Below are positions 35,079-44,201 of a DNA stretch of 64,000 nt, piece by piece; position 1 is the stretch's first letter, and each line of letters starts with the position of its first letter. This DNA comes from Flavobacteriales bacterium 33_180_T64 (GTDB lineage: Bacteria > Bacteroidota > Bacteroidia > Flavobacteriales > Flavobacteriaceae). The stretch covers positions 1-64,000 of the forward strand of contig MAAQ01000019.1 in NCBI GenBank assembly GCA_002162685.1, in the 5' to 3' direction. Both the position numbers and the translations under genes were made by a program. The notes below the pieces were generated by a model. The model ran no database searches. It was not told the origin of the DNA and saw only the letters and a program-made list of their open reading frames with translations.

Positions 35079-37562
35079 TTGAAGCTAAACATCACATTAC
35101 TTATTGCCTTAATTGGCTTTTCTTTCTTCGGAATATCACAAACGGCAACCATTAAAGGCGTTATTTTAGATGATTCTAATTTACCAATACAAGACGTAAA
35201 TATAAAAATTGCCGGTTCAGATAATGGCACAACATCTAATATAAATGGATTTTATGAACTCAAAATTCCTGCAAATAGAGATGTGACACTCATTTTTACT
35301 CATTTAGGCCATAAGCGTGTAGAAGCTATCTTTAATTTAAAAAATGGACAAGATTTACAGTTTAATCCAGTAATGAGTGTTGAAGTAGAACAAATTGCGA
35401 CAGTTGTTATTAGCAGCAGTACTAGACAATCTGTTGATGGTGTAACTACAATTGCTCCTGAAGTTTTACGAACAATTAAAGGCGCGCAACCAGGTGTTGA
35501 AAATATTTTAAAAACACTTCCTGGTGTTAATATTTCAAATGAATTAAGTACACAATACTCTGTTCGCGGAGGAAACTTTGATGAGAATCTAGTTTATGTT
35601 AATGAAATTGAAATATACCGTCCGTTTTTAATTCGCTCTGGGCAACAAGAAGGTCTTAGTTTTGTTAATACCGATTTAGTTCAAAATGTAGATTTCTCTG
35701 CTGGTGGATTTCAAGCAAAGTATGGTGATAAACTGTCTTCAGTTTTAGATATTACATACCGAAACCCTGTTCGTTTTGGTATTCGTGCCGAAGCGAGTCT
35801 TTTAGGAGGTTCTGTAGCAGCTGAAACTGTAAGTAAAGATTCTAAGTTTTCAGGTATTGTAGGATTACGATACAGAGACAATAGTTTGCTTATAAACTCA
35901 TTAGAAACCGAAACCAATGTTAAACCTGTTTTCGCAGATGCCCAAACTTACTTAACGTATAAATTTAGTAATAAATTTCATTTAAATTTCCTCGGAAATA
36001 TTTCACTAAATAAATATACCTTCAGACCAAAAAATAGGCAAACAAACTTTGGTACATTAGATGAACCTATTGCATTATTAGTGTTTTATGACGGTCAAGA
36101 GAAAGATCAGTATTTAACCTCGTTTGGAGCTTTTAAGGCTAATTATTTTGTAAATGACGATATAACATTAAAACTTATTGCTTCTGCATATCATACCACA
36201 GAAGAAGAATATTTCGATATTTTAGCACAATACAGACTTGGTGAAGTTAATAGTAATATTGGTGACGAAAACTTAGGTGAAGTTGAGTTTTCAGAAGGTA
36301 TTGGATCACAACTTACACATGCAAGAAATGATTTGGATGCTGTTATCTTTAATATTGAACATAAAGGAGATTATAAACTTGGTGACGAGAGTACATTAGA
36401 ATGGTCTGTAAAATATACACATGAGGATATTAGAGACCGCCAAGTAGAATGGGAGGTTATTGATAGCGCAGGATTTTCGGTAAGACCACCAATATTTGAT
36501 ATTCCAAACAATCAACCATACGAACCTTTTGAAGGCCCTTTAGTTGCGTTTCAAAATGTAAGAGCAACCAATGCTGTAACAATTGATAGGCTACAAGCCT
36601 ATGCGCAATGGAGTAAACGTACTATGCTAGGAAGTAATGAAGTGTTTTATAATGCTGGTGTTAGGGTACATAATTGGACAGTTAACAGTGAGGTTCCTAA
36701 TCAAAATGGTGTTACCTCTTCTACTCAAACTGTATTTAGTCCTAGAGCACAGTTTGCTATAAAACCAGACTGGGAAAAAGACATGCTGTTTCGCATTGCT
36801 GGAGGTGTTTACTACCAACCGCCTTTTTATCGTGAGTTACGTGACTCTTCAGGAACTGTTCAGCCTGATGTTAAAGCACAAAAATCGTTTCATATTGTTT
36901 TAGGAAATGAATATAGTTTCAAATTATGGGATCGTCCATTTAAACTTGTTTCCGAAGCTTATTATAAAAATTTAAGCGACGTAAATCCCTATACTCTAGA
37001 AAATGTCAGAATACGTTACAGAGCCAAAAATAATGCAACAGCTTATGCTTACGGATTAGATTTACGACTCAATGGTGAGTTTGTTCCTGGTACCGAAAGC
37101 TGGTTTAGTTTTGGCTATTTAAAAACCGAAGAAAACATTGATGATAGAGGTTTTATTGCTCGACCTACAGATCAACGTTTAAAATTTGGAATCCTGTTTC
37201 AGGATTATGTGCCAAATATTCCTGATTTAAAAATGTACTTAAATTTAGTTTATAATACTGGTGTTCCCGGTGGCTCTCCTAGTTATGCAGATCCATACAA
37301 CTTTCAAACGCGACTTCGTGATTATAAACGTGCCGATTTAGGAATCTCATATGTTTTAGTAGATCCTAATAAAACATACACGTCTAACTGGAAACAAAAA
37401 TTTAAAGAACTCTCAATTGGTGTTGAGATTTTTAATATGTTTAACGCTCAAAATACCATCACCAATACTTGGGTTCGTGATGTGTATAGCAAACGTCAAT
37501 TCGCTATTCCTAACTTTTTAACTCCTCGTGTGTTTAATGTAAGATTATCTACACGTTTTTAA
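35079..37562 (+). CDS. TonB-dependent receptor with carboxypeptidase-regulatory-like domain
   Basis: The start is a TTG at 35079, 11 bases after the M23 stop; it opens a signal peptide (LNITLLIALIGFSFFGISQ) and no ATG gives one. A CarboxypepD_reg-like domain (TATIKGVILDDSNLPIQDVNIKIAGSDNG, ~20-105) precedes the plug domain (LPGVNISNELSTQYSVRGGNFDENLVYV) and a 22-strand barrel that ends NVRLSTRF. Size is 827 residues. No SusD partner is nearby, so this is not a SusC/D polysaccharide locus; the substrate is unknown. The next gene's start codon immediately follows its stop. Confidence 0.93.
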   Translation: MKLNITLLIALIGFSFFGISQTATIKGVILDDSNLPIQDVNIKIAGSDNGTTSNINGFYELKIPANRDVTLIFTHLGHKRVEAIFNLKNGQDLQFNPVMSVEVEQIATVVISSSTRQSVDGVTTIAPEVLRTIKGAQPGVENILKTLPGVNISNELSTQYSVRGGNFDENLVYVNEIEIYRPFLIRSGQQEGLSFVNTDLVQNVDFSAGGFQAKYGDKLSSVLDITYRNPVRFGIRAEASLLGGSVAAETVSKDSKFSGIVGLRYRDNSLLINSLETETNVKPVFADAQTYLTYKFSNKFHLNFLGNISLNKYTFRPKNRQTNFGTLDEPIALLVFYDGQEKDQYLTSFGAFKANYFVNDDITLKLIASAYHTTEEEYFDILAQYRLGEVNSNIGDENLGEVEFSEGIGSQLTHARNDLDAVIFNIEHKGDYKLGDESTLEWSVKYTHEDIRDRQVEWEVIDSAGFSVRPPIFDIPNNQPYEPFEGPLVAFQNVRATNAVTIDRLQAYAQWSKRTMLGSNEVFYNAGVRVHNWTVNSEVPNQNGVTSSTQTVFSPRAQFAIKPDWEKDMLFRIAGGVYYQPPFYRELRDSSGTVQPDVKAQKSFHIVLGNEYSFKLWDRPFKLVSEAYYKNLSDVNPYTLENVRIRYRAKNNATAYAYGLDLRLNGEFVPGTESWFSFGYLKTEENIDDRGFIARPTDQRLKFGILFQDYVPNIPDLKMYLNLVYNTGVPGGSPSYADPYNFQTRLRDYKRADLGISYVLVDPNKTYTSNWKQKFKELSIGVEIFNMFNAQNTITNTWVRDVYSKRQFAIPNFLTPRVFNVRLSTRF

Positions 37563-38504
37563 GTGAACAAAACTTTAAATATTATCCTCTTTTTGATCTG
37601 CTTTACTTCTGCATACAGTCAGAAAAAATCTATCAAAAAAACCGTAAACAATCTCAATACCTATTTAGAGATTTACGAGACATTGCAATCTCATGGGCAA
37701 TCGTATTACACAATCGATTCCTTAAAAGTGACGCGAGAAGATTTAATTAAAGAATTTGAAGCACCTTTAGAGCAGATAGACTCTCTTGATAACTATGAAG
37801 CTATAGGTATTATACAAAGTAAAATTGATGATTTACTTAGACAGGTATTAAAGCACAAAAAAGCGAATAGCATTGATGTAGCTTCAGCTTTTAAAGATAA
37901 TTTAAGTGTTATAAAATCTAATGACAATAAGCTTTATAGTTTCTCTATTGATGAAAAAACTGGTGGTTCATATAGAAGTCACTTATCTTGGATGTACTAT
38001 TTAGATAAAAATCGATTTACAGAATACCCAGTTAATGATGATTGGCATTTAAATCAAAGTGACAAACCAACAGTTTTTGAGGCAAATGGATATCATGAGA
38101 TAAAATCTTTTAATTCATTTAACAAAACACGTTATTTGCTCTTCGGAAACTTTAAAGCTTGTGGTTCATGTTATATTGAATATATAACTTTGGTTCATTT
38201 TGAAAAAGATAACTTCGTTTTAGATTTCGAATATTCACTAGAATCAAGAGACTATGACCAAAAAATATACTTTGATGAAGGCACTAAATCCCTTTCTGTA
38301 TTTTATGATACTGATGACTTAACCGAGGATTGTTTTTGCTCTAATGAAGCCTCTAATAACTATTGGCATGACAATAGCAATGACTCCCAACTCAATTCAG
38401 ATGGCGAACTAATAAGACTATCATGTAGTTGTTTATTTGACTTTGATGGCAAAACCTACAAATTATCTAAGCGTTGTTCCAAAATTATAAAAAAAGAGGA
38501 TTAA
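37563..38504 (+). CDS. Exported protein of unknown function, cysteine-rich C-terminus
   Basis: The start is a GTG at 37563, directly after the TAA of the TonB receptor gene; it gives a signal peptide (MNKTLNIILFLICFTSAYSQ). The 313-residue product is rich in Lys, Asp and Tyr in the first half and has a CGSC motif (FKACGSCYIEYI) and more cysteines later (DCFCSNEA, LSCSCLFDF, RCSKII). The cysteines could form disulfides outside the cytoplasm. I do not recognise the family. Tight coupling to the receptor suggests a linked task. Confidence 0.72.
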   Translation: MNKTLNIILFLICFTSAYSQKKSIKKTVNNLNTYLEIYETLQSHGQSYYTIDSLKVTREDLIKEFEAPLEQIDSLDNYEAIGIIQSKIDDLLRQVLKHKKANSIDVASAFKDNLSVIKSNDNKLYSFSIDEKTGGSYRSHLSWMYYLDKNRFTEYPVNDDWHLNQSDKPTVFEANGYHEIKSFNSFNKTRYLLFGNFKACGSCYIEYITLVHFEKDNFVLDFEYSLESRDYDQKIYFDEGTKSLSVFYDTDDLTEDCFCSNEASNNYWHDNSNDSQLNSDGELIRLSCSCLFDFDGKTYKLSKRCSKIIKKED

Positions 38505-38506
38505 CC

Positions 38507-39646
38507 TTAAACAAACTCTTTTAAAACCTCTATAACATAATCAACCTCTTCTTTAGTATTATAGCGACTAAACGAAAAACGCATTGAGGGCCTTTGTAAA
38601 TGTTCGTCACTAAGAATCTCAGTAAGTACATGTGAATTTTGCGAACTCCCACTCTGACAAGCACTACCTTTTGAACAAGCGATTCCTTTTAAATCTAATT
38701 GAAATTGTAGTAATCCAGCCTTTTCTGGAGCAATTGGTAAACAGACATTAATAAGCGTGTATGTACTTTTGTCAAGATCACCAGATTGTCCATTAAAGTT
38801 AACATTGTTAAATGTTGCTTTTAATTGATTGATAAAATAAGATTTTAGGTCTTTAATGTAGCTACTTTCAGTTTCAAGGTTTTCATACGATATACTTAAG
38901 GCTTCATCCATTCCAACAATATTGTGAATAGACTCAGTTCCAGCACGCAAACCACGTTCCTGCTCACCTCCAAATATTAGTGCTCGTAATCCACTATTCT
39001 TTCTAAGAAAAACGAAACCAACACCTTTAGGTCCATGGAATTTATGAGCACTAGCTGCCAAATAATCAATTGGTATACTCTGCAAATCTAGCTTGTAATG
39101 CCCAACAGATTGTACTGTATCACTATGAAAAAGTGTATTGTTAGCTTTACAAAGCTCAGCAACACACTTTAAATCAAGCTTATTACCAATCTCATTATTA
39201 ATATGCATTAACGACACTAACTGTTTTGAATTAGACTGAAGCAGAGCTTCTAATTGTGTCATATCAACATTTCCCATTTCATCTAAATCGAGATACTTAA
39301 TATTAATACCATATTCTTTTTCTAATTGATCTATCGTATGCAAGATAGCATGATGCTCAATTCTTGAAGTAATAATTTCTTTAACACCTAAATCTCTAAC
39401 CGCACTTCTAAGCACTAAATTATCGGCTTCAGTTCCTCCAGAAGTAAAAACGATTTCGGCAGCAGACACATTAAAATGTGAAGCAATTCGTTTTCTAGAC
39501 GACTCAATTAACGACTTAGACTGCCTTCCGTAACTATGTGTAGATGAGGCATTTCCAAAATTAGACTTCATAACTTCACTCATACGATCTATAACTTCAT
39601 CACGTATTTTTGTCGTTGCAGCATTATCAAAATAAACAGTCTTCAT
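38507..39646 (-). CDS. Cysteine desulfurase, IscS/NifS type
   Basis: The best start is 39646 (MKTVYFDNAATTKI), which matches the family N-terminus; the frame extends 10 residues further. The 379-residue PLP enzyme releases sulfur from cysteine for Fe-S clusters and thio-nucleosides. The lysine that binds PLP lies in LAASAHKFHGPKGVGF, and the active-site cysteine loop is KGSACQSGSSQNSHVL. No iscU, sufU or mnm gene is adjacent. It converges tightly on the preceding gene (2-base gap). Confidence 0.93.
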   Translation of the reverse strand: MKTVYFDNAATTKIRDEVIDRMSEVMKSNFGNASSTHSYGRQSKSLIESSRKRIASHFNVSAAEIVFTSGGTEADNLVLRSAVRDLGVKEIITSRIEHHAILHTIDQLEKEYGINIKYLDLDEMGNVDMTQLEALLQSNSKQLVSLMHINNEIGNKLDLKCVAELCKANNTLFHSDTVQSVGHYKLDLQSIPIDYLAASAHKFHGPKGVGFVFLRKNSGLRALIFGGEQERGLRAGTESIHNIVGMDEALSISYENLETESSYIKDLKSYFINQLKATFNNVNFNGQSGDLDKSTYTLINVCLPIAPEKAGLLQFQLDLKGIACSKGSACQSGSSQNSHVLTEILSDEHLQRPSMRFSFSRYNTKEEVDYVIEVLKEFV

Positions 39647-39781
39647 ATGCATCATAATTGAAATGCAAAGATGCAACTTTATTACAGTTTATAAAACCTA
39701 TTCATCTTCACTTCAAAATATTTTGTTAATGCGACATATTAAACAGACAAATCTTTTATTTTTGTTTCAAAATCTATAACA

Positions 39782-40723
39782 ATGCGACAATTAGTATATG
39801 TATTTTTAATAGCGCTTTTAGCTGTTTCATGTGATGATGGTGATATTTTTGAAGTCGATTTAGTGTTTGACCAAGAATTAGAACGCTGTGGTGATGATGA
39901 TAGTGATTCTTATCTTTTATATGATACGAAAACAGATCCTAATGAATCGTTAACCTTAAAATTTCCTGTAAATACAAATACAAAAGCCATTTTTAATCCT
40001 ATAGATAATTTAGGCGAGCCATTTATACAAACGATTAATGAAAGTTCAATTGCATTTAATTACAGAACTTATACTGGTGATCCTAATGATTTGATATGTC
40101 AAATTATTGCTGAGCCAGGAACTTCAATTATTAATGATTATGAAGCTGCTTCAGGTGCAGATGCGATATTCATATCTACATTTGAAGATGATGATAATGA
40201 CGGAATTCCTTCAGAAATAGAAGGTCGTGGTGCACTCGATGAAAATGGATTGTATTCAAATGCGCAAGATACCGATGGCGATGGATTACCAGATTATATA
40301 GATGAAGACGATGATAATGATAATATTCTTACAGCTGCTGAAAATCATAATTATGATGAGCTTTTAGGTTTTCAAAATGCACAAAATACAGATTTAGACT
40401 TAGCTGGTGGTGACACCACACCAGATTACTTAGATAATGATGATGATGCTGATGGTATATTAACTCGAAATGAAGATGAAGATGGAAATGTTTCGCCTTT
40501 AAATGATTTTGACACTTCAGCTGGGCCAAACAATATCCCAAGATATTTAGACAACGCTGCTACAGATGAATTTACACAAAGTGAATCTTTAGATAATGAA
40601 TACTCAAGAAGCGTAACCGTTAGTGTTACTTTAGAAGATTTAAATATTGACATATTAAATGCAACAACTTTATTTCTAGGAACCTACATTCTTGTTTTAG
40701 ACAACTACAATCCAACAGAATAG
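39782..40723 (+). CDS. Lipoprotein with calcium-binding-like Asp repeats
   Basis: The 313-residue product has a lipoprotein signal (VFLIALLAVSC) followed by DDGD, an acidic start fitting the surface export signal. Residues ~130-240 hold several thrombospondin type 3-like loops (DDDNDGIPSEIEGRG, DTDGDGLPDYIDEDDDNDNI, NDDDADGILTRNEDEDG), which usually bind calcium. The remaining parts are beta-like (FNPIDNLGEPFIQTINESSIAFNYRTY). A TATTTTTG element at 39757-39764 lies 18 bases before the start. Probably a surface-exposed stalk protein; partner unknown. Confidence 0.82.
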   Translation: MRQLVYVFLIALLAVSCDDGDIFEVDLVFDQELERCGDDDSDSYLLYDTKTDPNESLTLKFPVNTNTKAIFNPIDNLGEPFIQTINESSIAFNYRTYTGDPNDLICQIIAEPGTSIINDYEAASGADAIFISTFEDDDNDGIPSEIEGRGALDENGLYSNAQDTDGDGLPDYIDEDDDNDNILTAAENHNYDELLGFQNAQNTDLDLAGGDTTPDYLDNDDDADGILTRNEDEDGNVSPLNDFDTSAGPNNIPRYLDNAATDEFTQSESLDNEYSRSVTVSVTLEDLNIDILNATTLFLGTYILVLDNYNPTE

Positions 40724-40744
40724 ACAACTGCTTAAGTTTAAGTA

Positions 40745-41290
40745 TTAGGAGTTTTGATAAATATAAACTTCGGTAGCACCTAGACCATATTTTTGATAAT
40801 CGGCTGCATAATATTTCACATTGTCGTAACGCCCAAATAGATATTCTAATTCTGCTTTTAGAACGCCTTCACCAACACCATGGATGAATACGACTTTTTG
40901 AATGCGTTTCTTAATTGCGAATTCTAACTTATGCCTTGCGGTATCCATCTGAAGATTTAACATATCAAAATTACTCATATACTTATTTGAAGTGGTAATT
41001 TGATGGATATGTAAATCCACTTCCATCGCTGGAAGATTACGGTCTTTGGGCTTTACTTTAATAGATTTACGCTTAGGTGATTGCTCTTTTTCATCTATAA
41101 CAGCATCGATATCTGTATTAGGAAACAATTGAGACGACAAGGTTTTATTTTTTATAACTTCGGAAACTAAAAACTCCATATCAAAACCATCATCAGTTTC
41201 AATAATTAGAGTTGCACCAGAAATACGAGTAATTACACCATTGATATCCTCATCTAAAACAGATATAAAATCACCAACTTTAAGATGCAT
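40745..41290 (-). CDS. Smr/MutS2-like domain protein (DUF2027 + Smr)
   Basis: The 181-residue protein has an N-terminal strand-rich domain (VGDFISVLDEDINGVITRISGATLIIETDDGFDMEFLVSEV), a basic linker, and a C-terminal Smr domain at about 90-180: AMEVDLHIHQI, LEFAIKKRIQKVVFIHGVGEGVLKAELEYLF and GATEVYIYQ. HGxGxG is the Smr nuclease-fold signature. Smr domains bind or nick nucleic acid or act on stalled ribosomes; the role here is unproven. A small membrane gene overlaps its start by one base. Confidence 0.88.
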   Translation of the reverse strand: MHLKVGDFISVLDEDINGVITRISGATLIIETDDGFDMEFLVSEVIKNKTLSSQLFPNTDIDAVIDEKEQSPKRKSIKVKPKDRNLPAMEVDLHIHQITTSNKYMSNFDMLNLQMDTARHKLEFAIKKRIQKVVFIHGVGEGVLKAELEYLFGRYDNVKYYAADYQKYGLGATEVYIYQNS

Positions 41291-41484
41291 TATTCGTTGT
41301 TTTGATTATCATTTTCATCACTATCATTTTTACTCGGAATGTTCCGCGAAATACTATAAATTCCAAGCATTAAAACCACGATTCCTCCTATCAAAATATA
41401 CTGGTTTTGTTGCTCTTGAGCTTGTGCGTAAATAGCTATAATTGCGCCAATTACGATTAATATATAACTTACTGTTCTAGACAT
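41290..41484 (-). CDS. Small two-helix membrane protein
   Basis: The 64-residue protein has two hydrophobic segments (VSYILIVIGAIIAIYA and YILIGGIVVLMLGIYSI) and a charged, Asn-rich tail. It is coupled to the Smr gene (1-base overlap, stop of one over start of the next). The coupled layout and the clean two-helix pattern support it as real. Function unknown. Confidence 0.72.
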   Translation of the reverse strand: MSRTVSYILIVIGAIIAIYAQAQEQQNQYILIGGIVVLMLGIYSISRNIPSKNDSDENDNQNNE

Positions 41485-41571
41485 AAAATGTTGATTATCG
41501 ATGAATCTATGTAATTAAACGAAATTACAGTTTTAAAATTTTAATTCAGTAATCAAACTTGTTTTTTTATA

Positions 41572-41579
41572 TATATTTG
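41572..41579 (+). promoter_or_regulatory. -7 element before the T9SS type A cargo gene
   Basis: TATATTTG matches TAnnTTTG, 44 bases before the ATG at 41624. No TTG is found at the usual 17-23 base distance, so only half of the promoter is supported. Confidence 0.38.
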
Positions 41580-41623
41580 AATATCCCCACACATTTACTT
41601 ATTATAACTTATTATTCTAGATA

Positions 41624-43441
41624 ATGAATCGTATACTTATATCCCTCATAGTGCTAACCTCATATAGTGTCTCTGCACAACTTACAGTAAGAAATGGTGC
41701 TTACCTTTTTATTTCAGACGAGGTTGTTTTTGTTAATGATAATGTCAATTTACAAGAGGCAGATTCTAAAATTTACCTTAGAAATGAAGCGCAATTAATA
41801 CAAGGTACTGGCGGAACTGGTAATACTGGAATTGGAGAATTAAGTGTTTACCAAACAGGGACGGCTAATAACTTTGCATATAATTATTGGTGTTCGCCTG
41901 TAGGCAATAACTCTGCGGTGTTCGGTAATGAAAATGCAAGAGTAGATTTAATTGATGAGGCAACTAATATTGTCACAGCAGCCGATCCAACAGGATTAAT
42001 TTCTAGTGCAGATGCCAATTTTATATCTGCATATAATGGGACAGCATCACCTTTAGCGATATCAAATCGTTGGTTATATTCTTATGTGACATCTGATGAC
42101 TATTCTGAATGGGTTGTCTTAGATGAAAACTCTCCTATTCAACCTGGCTTAGGCTATACCATGAAAGGTATAGAAACTGGCGGACAATTATATGATTTTA
42201 GAGGAAAGCCAAACAACGGAACTATTTCAAATAATATAGCTGCAGATCAGTTTACACTTATTGGCAACCCATACCCTTCTGCAATAGATGCATTATCATT
42301 TATTCATGACACACAAAACACAAATATTGATACTGATGGTGTATTAGCACCAGTAACGACAGGTGCATTATATTACTGGGAACAACAACCTACAAATCAT
42401 TACACAGCCAATTATATTGGCGGTTATGCGACATACACTATTTCGGCTGGAGGTATTGAAACATTTGTTCCAGCAACATTTTTTGCTTATGATGACTTTG
42501 GTAATGCTATACCATTACCTCCGCCAGGATCTACAGGGAGTAAAATAGCAAAGCGTTATATTCCAATTGGACAAGGTTTTATGGTAGAAGGTGCTACCTC
42601 TACACCTGGAGGATCTCAAGTATATGTAAAAAATGCACATCGTATTTTTGAAAAAGAATCTGGAGGAAATAGTTCTTTCTTTAGAACGTCTGAAGCTAAT
42701 ACTAATGGTGTTTCAGATAACAATACTCAATACAATGAATTAGGGTTAAACATTTTACCAAGTGACTTTAAACGCTTTAGATTGAATGTTATTTTTAATA
42801 ATAATTTTACGAGACAATTAGTTCAAAATTTTCATAATACTGCTACAGATGAATTTGATTATGGCTTAGAAGCTAAAGCTGCAAGTGACTCGCCAAATGA
42901 TATTTCTTGGATTTTAAATGATGTGCCTTATGCCATACAAGCTCATGATTTTGATGTTCAAAAGAGAATCCCTTTAGTTATTAAACTTGAGGTGCAGCAA
43001 TCTTTAGATTTTAGTATTTTTGACATCCAAAATTTTGACACCTCTCAAGCTATATTTTTGCATGATATAGAAACCGATTTATATGTAAATTTAAGACAAC
43101 AAAACTATAGCATTAATTTAGCTGCTGGAGATTACATTAATCGTTTTGAAGTCACATTTCTAGCAGAAACTTTAAGCACTCAAGAGATTACTGATCATGA
43201 TTTTGATATCTATCAAAACATTAAAAATTCTGAATTAGTTTTATTAAATCCTAATGACTTAAATATTAAAACGGTATCATTAATTGATGTGACAGGAAAA
43301 CGTCTTATAAATTCCCGAAACATTGGTAATCAAAGTGATTATCGCTTTTCAACAAAATCTTTTAGTGATGGTGTATATATTGTAACTATCACAGTTGATA
43401 ATAATCAAGCAATTTCTAAAAAGATTGTTATTAAAAACTAG
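41624..43441 (+). CDS. T9SS type A sorting domain-containing protein
   Basis: The 605-residue product has a signal peptide (ILISLIVLTSYSVSAQ) and a C-terminal type A sorting domain (ISLIDVTGKRLINSRNIGN ... SFSDGVYIVTITVDNNQAISKKIVIKN). The middle carries a beta-rich passage of the kind found in large Bacteroidota surface proteins (YNYWCSPVGNN, FTLIGNPYPSAID, YIPIGQGFMVEG, NGTISN). It should be carried across the outer membrane by the T9SS and be anchored or released. No catalytic motif is recognised. A single-gene unit. Confidence 0.9.
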   Translation: MNRILISLIVLTSYSVSAQLTVRNGAYLFISDEVVFVNDNVNLQEADSKIYLRNEAQLIQGTGGTGNTGIGELSVYQTGTANNFAYNYWCSPVGNNSAVFGNENARVDLIDEATNIVTAADPTGLISSADANFISAYNGTASPLAISNRWLYSYVTSDDYSEWVVLDENSPIQPGLGYTMKGIETGGQLYDFRGKPNNGTISNNIAADQFTLIGNPYPSAIDALSFIHDTQNTNIDTDGVLAPVTTGALYYWEQQPTNHYTANYIGGYATYTISAGGIETFVPATFFAYDDFGNAIPLPPPGSTGSKIAKRYIPIGQGFMVEGATSTPGGSQVYVKNAHRIFEKESGGNSSFFRTSEANTNGVSDNNTQYNELGLNILPSDFKRFRLNVIFNNNFTRQLVQNFHNTATDEFDYGLEAKAASDSPNDISWILNDVPYAIQAHDFDVQKRIPLVIKLEVQQSLDFSIFDIQNFDTSQAIFLHDIETDLYVNLRQQNYSINLAAGDYINRFEVTFLAETLSTQEITDHDFDIYQNIKNSELVLLNPNDLNIKTVSLIDVTGKRLINSRNIGNQSDYRFSTKSFSDGVYIVTITVDNNQAISKKIVIKN

Positions 43442-43464
43442 ATCTCTGATTGTTTCAATTTTAT

Positions 43465-43472
43465 TACTTTTG
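43465..43472 (+). promoter_or_regulatory. -7 element before the DUF2752 gene
   Basis: TACTTTTG, 20 bases before the ATG at 43493; no TTG at the standard distance. Confidence 0.4.
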
Positions 43473-43492
43473 TTCGACAAATAGTATCAATT

Positions 43493-43783
43493 ATGATGTC
43501 TCCAGAAGACTACATGTTACCATGTTTAAATAAAAAATTATTGGGTTTTGACTGCATGGGATGTGGTATTCAACGCTCATTTGCTTTGATATTACAAGGT
43601 GACTTAATTGGCGCTTTCTATATGTATCCAGCTATTTTTACTCTAATAGCTTTTTTTGGCTTCGTAATATTAAATGCTTTCAAAAACTTTAAAAATTCTA
43701 ATAAAATTATTGTTACTTTAGCGATAATTAATATCATTCTTATTTTAGGAAATTTTATTTTAAAACTAATTAATCAAATTTAA
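43493..43783 (+). CDS. DUF2752 membrane protein
   Basis: The 96-residue protein has the DUF2752 cysteine pattern: MLPCLNKKLLGFDCMGCGIQRSFALILQGD, followed by two or three membrane segments (YPAIFTLIAFFGFVIL, IVTLAIINIILILGNFIL). Such proteins are small inner-membrane proteins of unknown activity, often next to a CCC-motif membrane protein, as here (6-base gap). Either of two adjacent ATGs may be used. Confidence 0.85.
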   Translation: MMSPEDYMLPCLNKKLLGFDCMGCGIQRSFALILQGDLIGAFYMYPAIFTLIAFFGFVILNAFKNFKNSNKIIVTLAIINIILILGNFILKLINQI

Positions 43784-43789
43784 CTTATT

Positions 43790-44125
43790 ATGGAACAACA
43801 AAAACTTAATCCTGCAATTGTATATGTATTAGCTGTTGTCGGCTTTTTATGCTGCTGTATTGGTGGTATTGGTTTTATTTTTGCTGGGATAGCTTATTTT
43901 ATTGCACAAAGCAAACTTAAACAAGCTGCAGCGAGTCCTCAGGATTATGATCAATCATCTGTAAAGGCTATGAATACAGCTAAAATTGTTGCAATGGTCG
44001 TCTTAATAATAAATGTATTATACCTATTGTTAACTGTTTATAGAATCTACACAATTGGTTGGGATGAACTTACGGATACATTCATGAAAAGTTATGAAGA
44101 AGCTGTAAAAGCTCAAGGTCAATAA
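43790..44125 (+). CDS. CCC motif small membrane protein
   Basis: The 111-residue protein has the segment VVGFLCCCIGGIGFIFAGIAYFIAQ (helix with three cysteines), a polar linker (ASPQDYDQSSVKAMNTAKIVAMV) and a second membrane helix (VLIINVLYLLLTVY). That layout is the CCC-motif membrane protein family of Bacteroidota. It is probably co-transcribed with the DUF2752 gene. Function unknown. Confidence 0.82.
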   Translation: MEQQKLNPAIVYVLAVVGFLCCCIGGIGFIFAGIAYFIAQSKLKQAAASPQDYDQSSVKAMNTAKIVAMVVLIINVLYLLLTVYRIYTIGWDELTDTFMKSYEEAVKAQGQ

Positions 44126-44143
44126 ACCTTAATTATAATATAC

Positions 44144-44179
44144 AAAAAAGCGCTTTTAATAATTTAAAAGCGCTTTTTT
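44144..44179. terminator. Bidirectional terminator between the CCC gene and rocD
   Basis: Perfect 16 bp arms AAAAAAGCGCTTTTAA (44144-44159) and TTAAAAGCGCTTTTTT (44164-44179), 4-base loop, T run on plus and A run giving U on minus. Confidence 0.9.
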
Positions 44180-44201
44180 CATATCCCAAAGTTAATCGAT
44201 A

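Noticed and set aside
35079-38504. Polysaccharide utilisation locus
   Set aside because: The TonB receptor has no SusD partner, glycoside hydrolase or hybrid sensor nearby.
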